From NCBI RefSeq assembly GCF_014337925.2, contig NZ_CP143426.1, positions 1 through 64,000 of the forward strand: a stretch of DNA of 64,000 bases. The letters are read 5' to 3'. Below are positions 26,713 to 35,399 of this stretch, one piece after another. A program made the translations under genes and the position numbers. A model generated the notes under the pieces. The model was not told where the DNA came from. It was given only the letters and a program-made list of their open reading frames with translations, and searched no databases. This DNA is from Roseobacter fucihabitans (lineage in GTDB: Bacteria > Pseudomonadota > Alphaproteobacteria > Rhodobacterales > Rhodobacteraceae). Positions within the stretch are counted from its first letter, which is position 1; every line of letters starts with the position of its first letter.

Positions 26713-27111
26713 ATGACACATTTCAACCAAGGTCCAATCCAACAGATTCCCACAGACAACGAAACTGTTTTTGCATTCCAAATCCATGGTCACATCGATG
26801 ACGATGCGTCAGAGGCGCTGGCCAAATTTATGAATGATGTTTTCGATAAACATCCCAAAGTCAGCATGCTGCTGGAAATGACCAAATTCACAGGCAGCGA
26901 TTGGGATAGCATGCTAGATGGTGACGTCATCAAGTCGCGTTTCAGATCGCTGCAGCATGTCGCACGCTACGCAGTTGTCGGTGCACCGGATCGCGCGGCC
27001 AAGATGATTGGCCTGATGGATAAAGTCATTCCCGTCGAAGCACGCGCCTTTGACACGCACGAAATTACCCAAGCTTGGGACTTTGTCGGCGCGCAACCTA
27101 TCGTCGCCTGA
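26713..27111 (+). CDS. SpoIIAA-like STAS protein
   Basis: 132 residues from ATG 26713 (MTHFNQGPIQQIP). Pattern of the SpoIIAA-like family: AFQIHGHIDDDASEALAKFMNDVF, KVSMLLEMTKFTGSDWDSML, HVARYAVVGAPDRAAKMIGLMDK and a final ITQAWDFVGAQ. Cytoplasmic, STAS-like fold with lipid-binding or regulatory members; exact function unknown. Lies 112 bases after the MscS gene, same strand. Confidence 0.82.
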   Translation: MTHFNQGPIQQIPTDNETVFAFQIHGHIDDDASEALAKFMNDVFDKHPKVSMLLEMTKFTGSDWDSMLDGDVIKSRFRSLQHVARYAVVGAPDRAAKMIGLMDKVIPVEARAFDTHEITQAWDFVGAQPIVA

Positions 27112-27226
27112 TCCACGATGCGGGCTGCAATGCGAAAACAGCGTCGTGTTTTGCATCGTGATGCAAGGTGCGGCGCGCGGCTTCAATATGTTCCGTCAGT
27201 TTCCTGAGGTGAAAATAGCAGTGTGC

Positions 27227-27868
27227 TCAATCGTCGTCTCGCCACGCAACATCATAGTGCGTTCCATCGCAGAAGGGTTTGTTTTTCGATTCACCGCACC
27301 GGCACAGAACATATTTGGCAGGGCTGGCCCCTACACCATTGAATTCGGCATCAAGCGGTACGTTAGAAACCCAATACGGACCATGGCGTTCTATATCTAT
27401 CTTGACCTCTGGGGATGTCATGTGCGCTGCGTTCATGCTCTGAGTGCTCAGCCTTAGCGCACCAGAAGGACAGGCCGCGATGACAGCGAGAATGTCTTGC
27501 AGCGATCCGCCGTCTGGTTGGATCCACGGTTTCTCCTTAGGGTTAAACACGTCCTTGGCCAATCTGGCGCATTCCCCTGCATGTGAACAAAGTACGGGCG
27601 TGTAGTGCACAGTGACAGGATGCGAACTGGCGGTTCCGGAGTACTCAATCTCTTTGTTTCTAATCTTGCTATGATCCGGAGCGCTGGAAAAACCGGCCTC
27701 GCTGTGTGATCCATCGCAAAATGGTTTGTTTTTGGACACACCGCACCGACAAAGAGCTGCGACCTCCTTCGTCTTGACTGCTTCACCATCGGCATCACGG
27801 AGGTTTGGCGGCGATGAAACGACCAGTGGCCCATCCTGGCGCAAAGAGATTCTTGTTTCTGAAGTCAT
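27227..27868 (-). CDS. Double CDGSH iron-sulfur protein with a mono-cluster 4Fe-4S domain
   Basis: 213 residues. Two CDGSH motifs, CRCGVSKNKPFCDGSH (about 37-52) and CRCGESKNKPFCDGTH (about 189-204), surround a divergent 4Fe-4S domain with HAGECARLAKDVFNP and VIAACPSGALRLS. Such proteins bind redox-active, often pH-labile 2Fe-2S clusters and handle electrons or clusters in oxidative stress. Start ATG 27868. Probably monocistronic; 60 bases separate it from the MATE gene upstream. Confidence 0.93.
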   Translation of the reverse strand: MTSETRISLRQDGPLVVSSPPNLRDADGEAVKTKEVAALCRCGVSKNKPFCDGSHSEAGFSSAPDHSKIRNKEIEYSGTASSHPVTVHYTPVLCSHAGECARLAKDVFNPKEKPWIQPDGGSLQDILAVIAACPSGALRLSTQSMNAAHMTSPEVKIDIERHGPYWVSNVPLDAEFNGVGASPAKYVLCRCGESKNKPFCDGTHYDVAWRDDD

Positions 27869-27927
27869 AATATTTGTTCCTTGATTCAGTTCATTTTGAT
27901 CTTGGCGCGGTCAACGCATGGAATCCA

Positions 27928-29337
27928 TCATAATCCCCTGTGCTGAACCCCGCTTGGAATGGCACGCACAGGATGGCAGTTGGTCGAGAGAAGTGGCCAA
28001 TCCAAACCCCACCCATTCTCGATTTTGTGTGAAAGCCAGAGTGCGACAGAAAATGTCGCGATACCTGCAATCGCATTCGCGATCGCTTGTCCGGCTAGAA
28101 CGCCTGGGGCACCGAAGTACGCTGCGCAAACTGTCATGAGCGGTATCGCCAATAGCAGGTCGCGGGCAAAGTTACTGATTGTTCCAAGGCCCGGATGGTG
28201 AAGCGCCGTCAGGATCGGATTTGCACAGAGCTGCAAGGCAAACAGTATATTGGTGATGACAATGAAGGTTGCGTAGAAACGAAGCAAATCTGCTGCGTCA
28301 CCCTCAAGCTGAAAGACAGATATCAGCGCGCCTTGCAGCGCGAATATGACTATTGCGACTGGAACCATGTAGAGAACCGAGAACTTCGCACCTGCAATCA
28401 AGGTTTCGCGCACGCGATTAAATTGACCCGCGCCAACATTTTGCGATGCAACCGGGCCAATAGCGCCCGAAAGGCCGTACAGCCCCGCAAACGCAACGGG
28501 TGAAATACGCCCAATAACAGAGGCCGCGGCGACAGCATCGGTGCCAAATTTTGCCATCTGCATTGTGGCATATGACGCGCCTATAGGGCCGGACAGGTTC
28601 GTGATCACGGACGGCATAGCGATCTTGTTCAATTGCTTAAAGTCGGACCAAATCTGGGAGGTATCGATCCGGCCAAGCAAATCATGCTTTCGGATCAATC
28701 CAAGGACTGCGACGGCCACAACGATAAGTCTTGAGATCACGGACGCAATGGCCGCACCGCTCAACCCCATGCCAACGCCGAAAATCAGGATTGGATCAAG
28801 TATAGCGTTTACAATGCCACCAGAAATGGTCGACCACATCGCCAGTTTGGCATCACCCGCTGACCGCAAAATCGCAGTGCCAGCCATGGCAATCCCTAGC
28901 AGCGGAAGTGAAGCGCCAACGATCGTGAAGTAAGTGACAGCGAACGCGAGCGTTTCTTCGCGCGCGCCCAAAAATTGCATGATGTGTTCTGCAAAAACGA
29001 CCGTCAGGATCGTGATTTGTATCGACCAAACCAACATATACAGCATGCCATGGGTGGCCAGACGCCTAGCTGCGGCTTCGGCACCTTCGCCAAGCGATTG
29101 TGCAACCAGCGTTCCAATACTGATCACGATGCCGATACAGATAGCAGAGCCAAAGAAAATACCGACACCAGCAAAACCAACAGCCGCGGCCAACGCGGGC
29201 TGACCAAGTAATGCGATGAAAAACACATCAACAAGATCAACGATAAAGATCGCAAACAGCCCAATCGCCCACGTTGTGGACAGCACCGTGATATGGCTGA
29301 AAATTGATCCCTGTGTATAGGTGGCTTTATGCTGCAT
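27928..29337 (-). CDS. MATE-family multidrug efflux transporter
   Basis: 469 residues with about twelve membrane helices in two related halves (for example LVDVFFIALLGQPALAAAVG and TDAVAAASVIGRISPVAFAG; GLYGLSGAIGPVASQNVGAGQF is the typical second-half motif). Exports drugs or metabolites with Na+ or H+ exchange at the inner membrane. It is the last gene of a DUF1330-MoaF-MATE run facing away from a LysR regulator that is now broken, so its control has probably changed. Confidence 0.92.
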   Translation of the reverse strand: MQHKATYTQGSIFSHITVLSTTWAIGLFAIFIVDLVDVFFIALLGQPALAAAVGFAGVGIFFGSAICIGIVISIGTLVAQSLGEGAEAAARRLATHGMLYMLVWSIQITILTVVFAEHIMQFLGAREETLAFAVTYFTIVGASLPLLGIAMAGTAILRSAGDAKLAMWSTISGGIVNAILDPILIFGVGMGLSGAAIASVISRLIVVAVAVLGLIRKHDLLGRIDTSQIWSDFKQLNKIAMPSVITNLSGPIGASYATMQMAKFGTDAVAAASVIGRISPVAFAGLYGLSGAIGPVASQNVGAGQFNRVRETLIAGAKFSVLYMVPVAIVIFALQGALISVFQLEGDAADLLRFYATFIVITNILFALQLCANPILTALHHPGLGTISNFARDLLLAIPLMTVCAAYFGAPGVLAGQAIANAIAGIATFSVALWLSHKIENGWGLDWPLLSTNCHPVRAIPSGVQHRGL

Positions 29338-29346
29338 TGGGAACCT

Positions 29347-29655
29347 TCACTGCGTCACTGTCAGCTTGCCGGGGTTGATGAAGACATCTCGTCCGATGTT
29401 TGCGTGGGTGATAAGCGTGCCGTCAGTTAACCGCAAAATGTTGCTCAGGCCTGGCCCATCGGCTTCGACCCAAGTCAGCATGAACATGTCGTCGGTGAGT
29501 TTGCTAAAGACGTATTGTTCCGTGTCGCCTTGGCCTGTGTTTTTGCCAGCCGTCCTTGTCCAGCGCAGCGCCGTCTGTGATAGAACTTCAATGCCATAGG
29601 TTTCATCCGAATAGACGAAGCCGAAGCTCATCCCAATTATGTCTTTGTGGCCCAT
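29347..29655 (-). CDS. MoaF-like small protein
   Basis: 102 residues, starting MGHKDIIGMSFGFVYSDETYG. Beta-rich calycin-like pattern of the MoaF N-terminal family (TALRWTRTAGKNTGQ, DDMFMLTWVEADGPGLSNIL, DGTLITHANIGRDVF). Role unknown; MoaF members are linked to monoamine metabolism and small-molecule binding. Sits 28 bases after the DUF1330 gene and 9 before MATE, clearly one operon. Confidence 0.75.
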   Translation of the reverse strand: MGHKDIIGMSFGFVYSDETYGIEVLSQTALRWTRTAGKNTGQGDTEQYVFSKLTDDMFMLTWVEADGPGLSNILRLTDGTLITHANIGRDVFINPGKLTVTQ

Positions 29656-29683
29656 CTGATGGCCTCCTATTTCGGAATTCCGG

Positions 29684-29986
29684 TTATTCCGTGTTGCCTT
29701 CGATAAACACCGCGCTGAACGTCCCTGCAGATTTGCGTAGCGCCTTGAGTGGGGCGTAGTCGTCGGATGCGTACCAAGCCTGCGCATCGGCCATCGACGG
29801 GAATTTGATGATGACTGGATATGTCGGGGCCCAATCGCCTTCTTTGACATCAACCTGACCGGCCTTGGTCACGTACTGCCCTTTGAAGGCGTGGGTGATT
29901 GGCTCCACCGTGATGGCGTATTCTTGCATTTTATCCATGTCCGTGATCTCGAGGTTCTGAAACAGGCAATAGGCAGTCATGGTCAT
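29684..29986 (-). CDS. DUF1330 family protein
   Basis: 100 residues, dimeric alpha/beta barrel type (MTAYCLFQNLEITD, YPVIIKFPSMADAQAWYASDDYAPLKALR, GTFSAVFIEG). Two ATGs two codons apart (29986, 29980) are possible starts. The family is uncharacterised but resembles heme- or small-molecule-binding ABM domains. First gene of the operon divergent from the LysR gene. Confidence 0.88.
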   Translation of the reverse strand: MTMTAYCLFQNLEITDMDKMQEYAITVEPITHAFKGQYVTKAGQVDVKEGDWAPTYPVIIKFPSMADAQAWYASDDYAPLKALRKSAGTFSAVFIEGNTE

Positions 29987-30006
29987 TCTCCGGGATTGGG
30001 TTGCTG

Positions 30007-30082
30007 TTTCTAAGGCTACCTATTTCTAAGAATGCGTTGTAGACTCTCATTTTAGAAATCATATTTCGCGGAATTAGAAATT
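30007..30082. promoter_or_regulatory. Repeat operator between the DUF1330 operon and the LysR gene
   Basis: Four related boxes: TTTCTAAG (30007-30014), ATTTCTAAG (30022-30030), TTAGAAAT (30052-30059) and TTAGAAATT (30074-30082). The second and third form an exact inverted repeat ATTTCTAA/TTAGAAAT. This is the expected position and symmetry for LysR operators and divergent promoters. Confidence 0.6.
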
Positions 30083-30808
30083 AATAGATTAGCAGAAATC
30101 GAGTGTTTTATCGCTGTGGTCGACGCAGGATCACAGCTGGCGGCATCTAAAAAGATGAACATCGCAGTCTCTGCACTTCATCGTCGCATCAAAGACCTCG
30201 AGGCACGGCTTGGTGTCGCTTTGACACGTCGCACGACGCATGGGACCACGCTCACACCGGAAGGGCGGGCCTATTATGATCGCTGTCTTAGGGTCGTGAC
30301 CGACCTGAACGAAGCAGATGCTCGCGCCAATGGAGAGATGCACAAAGCGTCAGGGTTGATCCGCATGACCGTTCCCAGCGTGTTTGGCGCACGCCACTTG
30401 GCCCCGATTATGACCGCGTTTTCAGAGATGCATCCTGATATCCGTTTTGATCTAAATGTAAGCGATCGCCACGTAGATCTGATTGAAGAAGGGTATGACT
30501 TGGCCATTCGGATTGGCGGAGATGAGAAACCTCAGTTGGGCACAGAGATTTTGTTCAAAGTTCATTATGCTCTCACCGCCAGCCCGGAATTCTGGAAGAA
30601 ACATGGATTTCCCAAAACGCCTGCGGATTTGGTTGGGCTTCCAGCCTTGGTATATCGCGCGGGTTCAGTGCCAACCCATTGGCAGTTTCGCAGCAAGTCT
30701 GGGAAGCTAACAAACATTCCAATCGCGCCACGCTACATAGCCAATTGGTCTTGCCACGTTTTAGTTCCGGTCTCTTTCGAGCAATGTTTGCTATGAAGGA
30801 GATAGAGA

Positions 30809-31084
30809 ATGGCACCGAGATACACAGACGAGTTTCGTCTTGATGCAGTACGCATCGCAACGACCAGTGGGCTGACACGACCGCAAGCGGCAGCGGATTT
30901 AGGAGTTGGGCTTTCGACGTTGAACAAGTGGGTTCAAAAGCATCAGCATGACAACCTGATGTCGGGTCCTCACGAGGATGTCGAGAAAGAGAACGAACGC
31001 CTTCGCAAGGAAGTTCGGTTGCTTCGCGAGGAGAGGGAAGTGTTAAAAAAAGCGGCAATCTTCTTTGCAGGCCAAAGTCGGTGA
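30809..31084 (+). CDS. IS3-family OrfA (copy 3)
   Basis: 91-residue HTH and coiled-coil protein identical to the other copies, with the A7G frameshift run. Confidence 0.93.
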   Translation: MAPRYTDEFRLDAVRIATTSGLTRPQAAADLGVGLSTLNKWVQKHQHDNLMSGPHEDVEKENERLRKEVRLLREEREVLKKAAIFFAGQSR

Positions 31085-31938
31085 GGTTCGCCTTTATCGA
31101 CGCCTGGAAAGAAGAATGGCCTGTCGAATTTCTTTGCCGCGTCATGCAGGTTACGTCGCGAGGATTTCGCGCGTGGCGAAGCCGCCCGATGAGCCAGCGA
31201 CAGCGCGACGATATGGTGATCCTGGCGCATATCCGCGAACAGCACCGCTTAAGCCTGCAAAGCTATGGCCGGCCTCGCATGACCGAAGAACTGCAAGAAC
31301 TGGGTCTGCAAGTTGGGCACCGGCGCGTGGGCCGCTTAATGCGGGAGAATAGCATCAAAATCATCAGGACCCAGAAATACAAGGTTACGACCGACAGCAA
31401 TCATGCGTTTAACATCGCCCCTAACTTGCTGGGCCAGGACTTCTTTGCAGATGGTCCAAACCAAAAGTGGGCCGATGACATTTCCTACATCTGGACCAGT
31501 GAGGGCTGGTTGTATCTGGCAGTGATCCTTGATTTGTATTCCCGTCGTGTCATCGGTTGGGCGGTTAGCAATCGTATGAAGCGGGATCTGGCGATCCGAG
31601 CATTGGATATGGCTGTGGCACTGCGGCAACCGCCGAAGGGCTGCATGCATCATACGGATCGCGGGTCGCAATATTGTTCAGGCGACTATCAGAAACGGCT
31701 GTCTAAACACGGCTTCCAAGTTTCGATGAGCGGTAAGGGAAACTGCTACGACAATTCCATGGTTGAAACGTTCTTCAAATCACTCAAGGCAGAGCTGATT
31801 TGGCGCAACCGCTGGGAAACCAGGCGTAAAGCCGAAGGGGCGATTTTCCAGTATATCAATGGGTTCTACAATCCACGACGGCGGCACTCGTCATTAGGTG
31901 GCAAAAGCCCCTTGGCCTTCGAACGAAAGGCTGCCTAA
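31081..31938 (+). CDS. IS3-family OrfB, DDE transposase (copy 3)
   Basis: 285 residues. Differs from copies 1 and 2 by SYGRPRM instead of SYGGPRM, and shares SLKAELIW with copy 2. Catalytic D, D and E present. Confidence 0.95.
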   Translation: MRFAFIDAWKEEWPVEFLCRVMQVTSRGFRAWRSRPMSQRQRDDMVILAHIREQHRLSLQSYGRPRMTEELQELGLQVGHRRVGRLMRENSIKIIRTQKYKVTTDSNHAFNIAPNLLGQDFFADGPNQKWADDISYIWTSEGWLYLAVILDLYSRRVIGWAVSNRMKRDLAIRALDMAVALRQPPKGCMHHTDRGSQYCSGDYQKRLSKHGFQVSMSGKGNCYDNSMVETFFKSLKAELIWRNRWETRRKAEGAIFQYINGFYNPRRRHSSLGGKSPLAFERKAA

Positions 31939-32305
31939 ATGAGTTGAGAGACCGGAACGCAACCGCGACAAGACCAAATAGCGGGGCGTTTTTAGTCGAA
32001 GCAGCAAAGGCCGGACTTGGCGTTTCATTGGAACCGACATTCATCTGTGGCGAGGCATTGAAATCGGGCGCGTTGATCGAAGCGCTTACGGACTACGATA
32101 CATATGATCGGGTTGCTCGGATTGTGAGACCGGAAAATCGACCGCTTTCCTTTCGGGTTCGCGAGTTCTCGAAGCTTCTTATGGCTGAGTGGTCAAAACA
32201 GGAACTATGGAACATTGGCTAAGCTTAGCCACGGCCCAATCATCGTTGCTAAGATCATCTGCCAAAGAGATTATGTCGCTCCAATTGCGTTCAAAAAAAA
32301 CAACG

Positions 32306-33172
32306 CTAATCCGTTTCCTGATGTGCGATTGGCAAAGGTTGTTTGAATGTCAGCGTACGGTAAGGGAACGGGATTTCGATACCAGCTTCATCGAGCGCGC
32401 GCTTTACATTGGCGACAACTTCGTCGCGCGATGTGCGGACCTCGACGGGCTTTGATCCGGTCCACCAGGTCACCTCAAAATTGATCGAAGAAGAAGCAAA
32501 TTCCTGCGCGAAAACCTGAATTGGTTTATCGTCTTTTCCAACCGTTTCGCACTTCTCAACGGCGCCTGCGATAACACTGCGGGCCTCATCTACATCGACG
32601 TCATACGCCACGCCGCAAATAATGGTCACACGGCGTTTCGGCTTGTCGGTGCGGATAATGACAGGGTTCTTGAACAGCATTGAATTTGGAACAATGACCA
32701 GCTGGCCATCAGTGCGCGAAATATGGCTTTCGCGAATGGCGATATGCGTTACTTCACCTTCGATACCCAGACATTCAATGTGGTCGCCAATGCGCATTTC
32801 GCGGCGGAACAGGATAATTATGCCTGCGAGGAAGTTTTCAAACACATCTTTGAATGCAAATCCGATGGCAACAGAGCCAAGACCCAAACCCGCAAGAATA
32901 CTTGCAGGGGTCAGTCCGGGAAAAACAATAACAGCCGCGATCATCAGCCCTAGAACCCAAGTCAAAATCGATGCCAGAAGCGTTGCCAGTTCCCGTAGAC
33001 TTTGCCGGAGATTGGTCCGCGCCATGAGGTTAGAAATACCGGATTTGATAATTTTACTGACAAGCGCTGTCAAAGTGAGGACGACAAGCGCCACCAGAAT
33101 CTGAGGCGTCAATTCAATCGCAGATCGACCAATTTCGCGCAATTGATCCATTAAAATGCCGACTGGCTCCAA
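32306..33172 (-). CDS. MscS-family mechanosensitive channel (short form)
   Basis: 288 residues, classical small MscS: three membrane helices (about 20-110), pore helix and beta domain (ASILAGLGLGSVAIGFAFKDVFENFLAGIII, FRREMRIGDHIECLGIEGEV, QLVIVPNSMLFKNPVII), alpha/beta C-terminal domain ending RALDEAGIEIPFPYRTLTFK. Opens on hypo-osmotic shock. Second of three unrelated-in-detail MscS genes in 12 kb. Confidence 0.94.
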   Translation of the reverse strand: MEPVGILMDQLREIGRSAIELTPQILVALVVLTLTALVSKIIKSGISNLMARTNLRQSLRELATLLASILTWVLGLMIAAVIVFPGLTPASILAGLGLGSVAIGFAFKDVFENFLAGIIILFRREMRIGDHIECLGIEGEVTHIAIRESHISRTDGQLVIVPNSMLFKNPVIIRTDKPKRRVTIICGVAYDVDVDEARSVIAGAVEKCETVGKDDKPIQVFAQEFASSSINFEVTWWTGSKPVEVRTSRDEVVANVKRALDEAGIEIPFPYRTLTFKQPLPIAHQETD

Positions 33173-33229
33173 CAGAACTCTCCATCTTATGATGCGTGTT
33201 GAACCCCAACGTTTACCAACCGATTTAGT

Positions 33230-33871
33230 TCACGCTATTTTTTGGGCCAACGAAAGATACATCCGAGCCAGCACACCCAGAAATGCAAATGCGATTAAGC
33301 CAAGATAGCGTTCATAAATTCCGTCTATCCCTGTCGGTAAGAAAAAGAAGAATGGCGCTGATATCGTCCAGATGATCGACACTGCAACTAGGCTGTGACC
33401 GTACACGCGCCCGACCCGGTATGCGCCGCCCGACATAAACCAAGGCGCAAGGGTCATGATGAGCCCAAGCGCGTAAACAAGGTAGACGTGTATCACGACC
33501 CCTTCGTCATCGTTGTCGCCATATTCGTTGCGTGCACCGATCAGGAAAACGATCAACGCCATAAGTCCAACTCCGATTAAGCCAATGCTCCAGCGTGGAC
33601 CACCCAGATGGATGTGCGCGGCGCATAACGCAGTCGCCAACAAAGACCCTGCAAGGGCGTAAATGCCGATATCTACGATGAATTCATATCGTCCGGCGCC
33701 AAGATCACTGATTGTGTCGGCCAGCCAGTCATGATCGGGCACAACAAAATCCGCAACCAGGATTGAAACAGCAAAAATGATGCAGCCTGCAATCGCGGCA
33801 TAGCTGAGATACCGAACCAGATCGGGCTGTAGTTGGCTGCGCCATGTTCTGTCGAAATCAATAGCATCCAC
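33230..33871 (-). CDS. DUF998 membrane protein
   Basis: About 213 residues from GTG 33871, preceded by GAGGGGAAG. Six hydrophobic segments; DUF998 pattern with DHDWLADTISDLGAG near the first helices and VYALGLIMTLAPWFMSGG. Function unknown, inner membrane. 57 bases upstream of the MscS gene in the same direction, so possibly co-transcribed. Confidence 0.8.
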   Translation of the reverse strand: MDAIDFDRTWRSQLQPDLVRYLSYAAIAGCIIFAVSILVADFVVPDHDWLADTISDLGAGRYEFIVDIGIYALAGSLLATALCAAHIHLGGPRWSIGLIGVGLMALIVFLIGARNEYGDNDDEGVVIHVYLVYALGLIMTLAPWFMSGGAYRVGRVYGHSLVAVSIIWTISAPFFFFLPTGIDGIYERYLGLIAFAFLGVLARMYLSLAQKIA

Positions 33872-34045
33872 GATTTCTTCCCCTCTTTGCGCTTTGTGGC
33901 ATCCCAACGTTTACGGGGTCGATCTGTTCCCTTTGGACTTTCCGTCGGGGCATTCAGGAAAAACTGACGGAACGATCCGCACAGCTTGGTGTTGACCCAG
34001 CATCAAGGTTGGCGCGTCCAACCATCACTCAAACAGGAGGAAACA

Positions 34046-34837
34046 ATGAAGAACTTTCTGAACACAACAGCCGCCGTACTGGCACTTTCAACAGCCGCAT
34101 ATGCGGACGGACATACGGCCGTATTTTCGGACATGCAGTTTGACGAAGCAATGAACATCAATGCCACCGAAATGGTCGGCATGCGTGTCTATGCATCAGA
34201 GGCCAGCATCGAAAATGACATGATGATCGTTGCGAATGGCGAAACTGAGTGGGACGACATCGGTGAAATCAACGAGATTTTGCTGACCCGCGATGGTGAA
34301 GTACAATCCGTCATTGTCGGTGTCGGTGGTTTCCTGGGGATCGGTGAAAAAGATGTCGCAATCAATATGTCCGAACTGCGTTTTGTAGGAGAAGAGGGTG
34401 AAACAGACGACTTTTTCTTGGTGATCGAAGCAACGGCAGTCGGCGTGCAAGATGCGCCAGCTTACGAATACAACCAGTTGACCAACACGATGGACGACGG
34501 TGAGGAAATGGGTGCGTGGACTGGTCCAGACATCGCAATGGACGGTTTTGCCCGCATCACGCCCGAAAACTTGACGACTGAAGATCTTACAGGTGCGCCG
34601 GTCTTTGGTGCAAATGATGAAGAAGTCGGCGAGATTGGGGAACTGCTGGTCACCGATAATGGCACACTTGATCGTGCCGTGATCGATGTAGGTGGTTTCC
34701 TAGGTCTGGGCGAACGTGAAGTTGCCGTATCCTTGGACGAGCTGACGATCATGCGCATGGATGACGGTGACGACGTGCGTGTCTATATCGACGCATCTCA
34801 AGAGGCGTTGGAACAGCAGCCAGAATACGAAGGCTAA
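34046..34837 (+). CDS. Secreted protein with two PRC-barrel domains
   Basis: 263 residues from ATG 34046 (AGGAGG site). Signal peptide MKNFLNTTAAVLALSTAAYA, then an acidic mature protein with two PRC barrels (about 45-125: VGMRVYASE, SVIVGVGGFLGIGEKDVAI; about 180-250: GAPVFGANDEEVGEI, AVIDVGGFLGLGEREVAV). The repeated GGFLG(I/L)GE(K/R)xVA block marks the duplication. Periplasmic, possibly an envelope-stability or adaptor protein; family function unclear. Confidence 0.9.
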   Translation: MKNFLNTTAAVLALSTAAYADGHTAVFSDMQFDEAMNINATEMVGMRVYASEASIENDMMIVANGETEWDDIGEINEILLTRDGEVQSVIVGVGGFLGIGEKDVAINMSELRFVGEEGETDDFFLVIEATAVGVQDAPAYEYNQLTNTMDDGEEMGAWTGPDIAMDGFARITPENLTTEDLTGAPVFGANDEEVGEIGELLVTDNGTLDRAVIDVGGFLGLGEREVAVSLDELTIMRMDDGDDVRVYIDASQEALEQQPEYEG

Positions 34838-34927
34838 TCTCACTTCATGGGGCGAGGTAGCTTGCCTTGCCCCACTCCAATGCGGTCCTTTGTTGGCCGC
34901 TTTTCGTATTTCACGAGGATAAATGTC

Positions 34928-35392
34928 ATGACAATCACACACCGCCTCGCTGCAATGTTTTGTGCCACGCTGCTCGCGACAACAGCGCCTGCCGAAGAGG
35001 TCGGGAATGTCGATGTTGATTGGTTGGGCAATGACATCGTGATCGAGGCGTTCTCAGATCCTGATGTGGAAGGTGTCACCTGTCACGTATCCTATTTTGA
35101 GCGTGGGCTAATCGACCGGCTGAAGAAGGGAAACTGGTTTGAGGATCCATCAAACTCTGCCATTTCATGCCGTCAGATAGGGCCCATTGCCATCGGTGAT
35201 ATTGATCGCAGTGACGAAGGCGAAAGCATCTTTTCTGAACGTCGCTCAATCATCTGGAAGTCACTGTCCGTCAAACGCATCTTTGATGAGGCAAACAGCA
35301 CTTTGATCTACGTATCGCACGCGCGCGAGGTGCAGGACGGCAGTGCAAAAATGGCTATTTCCACGATCCCGCTTTATCAATCATCCAACTAG
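34928..35392 (+). CDS. creA: CreA family protein
   Basis: 154 residues. Signal peptide (ending TTAPA) followed by the CreA core: VGNVDVDWLGNDIVIEAFSDP, VTCHVSYFERG, DPSNSAISCRQIGPI and LIYVSHAREVQDGSAKMAISTIPL. Periplasmic, of unknown biochemical role. 90 bases after the PRC-barrel gene. Converges on the glutathione-reductase-like gene with only 7 bases between stops. Confidence 0.9.
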   Translation: MTITHRLAAMFCATLLATTAPAEEVGNVDVDWLGNDIVIEAFSDPDVEGVTCHVSYFERGLIDRLKKGNWFEDPSNSAISCRQIGPIAIGDIDRSDEGESIFSERRSIIWKSLSVKRIFDEANSTLIYVSHAREVQDGSAKMAISTIPLYQSSN

Positions 35393-35399
35393 GCACGGC

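Larger units (their letters stand above)
30746..31976 (+). mobile_element. IS3-family insertion sequence, copy 3
   Basis: 1231 bp, same ends as copies 1 and 2, flanked by AAT duplications (30743-30745 and 31977-31979). Inserted in the LysR gene. Inverted relative to copy 2, 5.9 kb away. Confidence 0.97.
30080..32222 (+). pseudogene. LysR-family regulator split by IS3 copy 3
   Basis: N-terminal winged helix (NRLAEIECFIAVVDAGSQLA, NIAVSALHRRIKDLEARLGV, RRTTHGTTLTPEGRAYYDRC) and the start of the effector domain. No ATG fits: the frame opens at ATT 30080 (expected Met) or GTG 30116. IS3 enters at 30746 with an AAT duplication. Beyond the element the frame resumes exactly (NSGAFLVEAAKAGLGVSLEP to the end at 32222). 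It likely controlled the divergent DUF1330-MoaF-MATE operon; only a truncated DNA-binding fragment can now be made. Confidence 0.9.
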
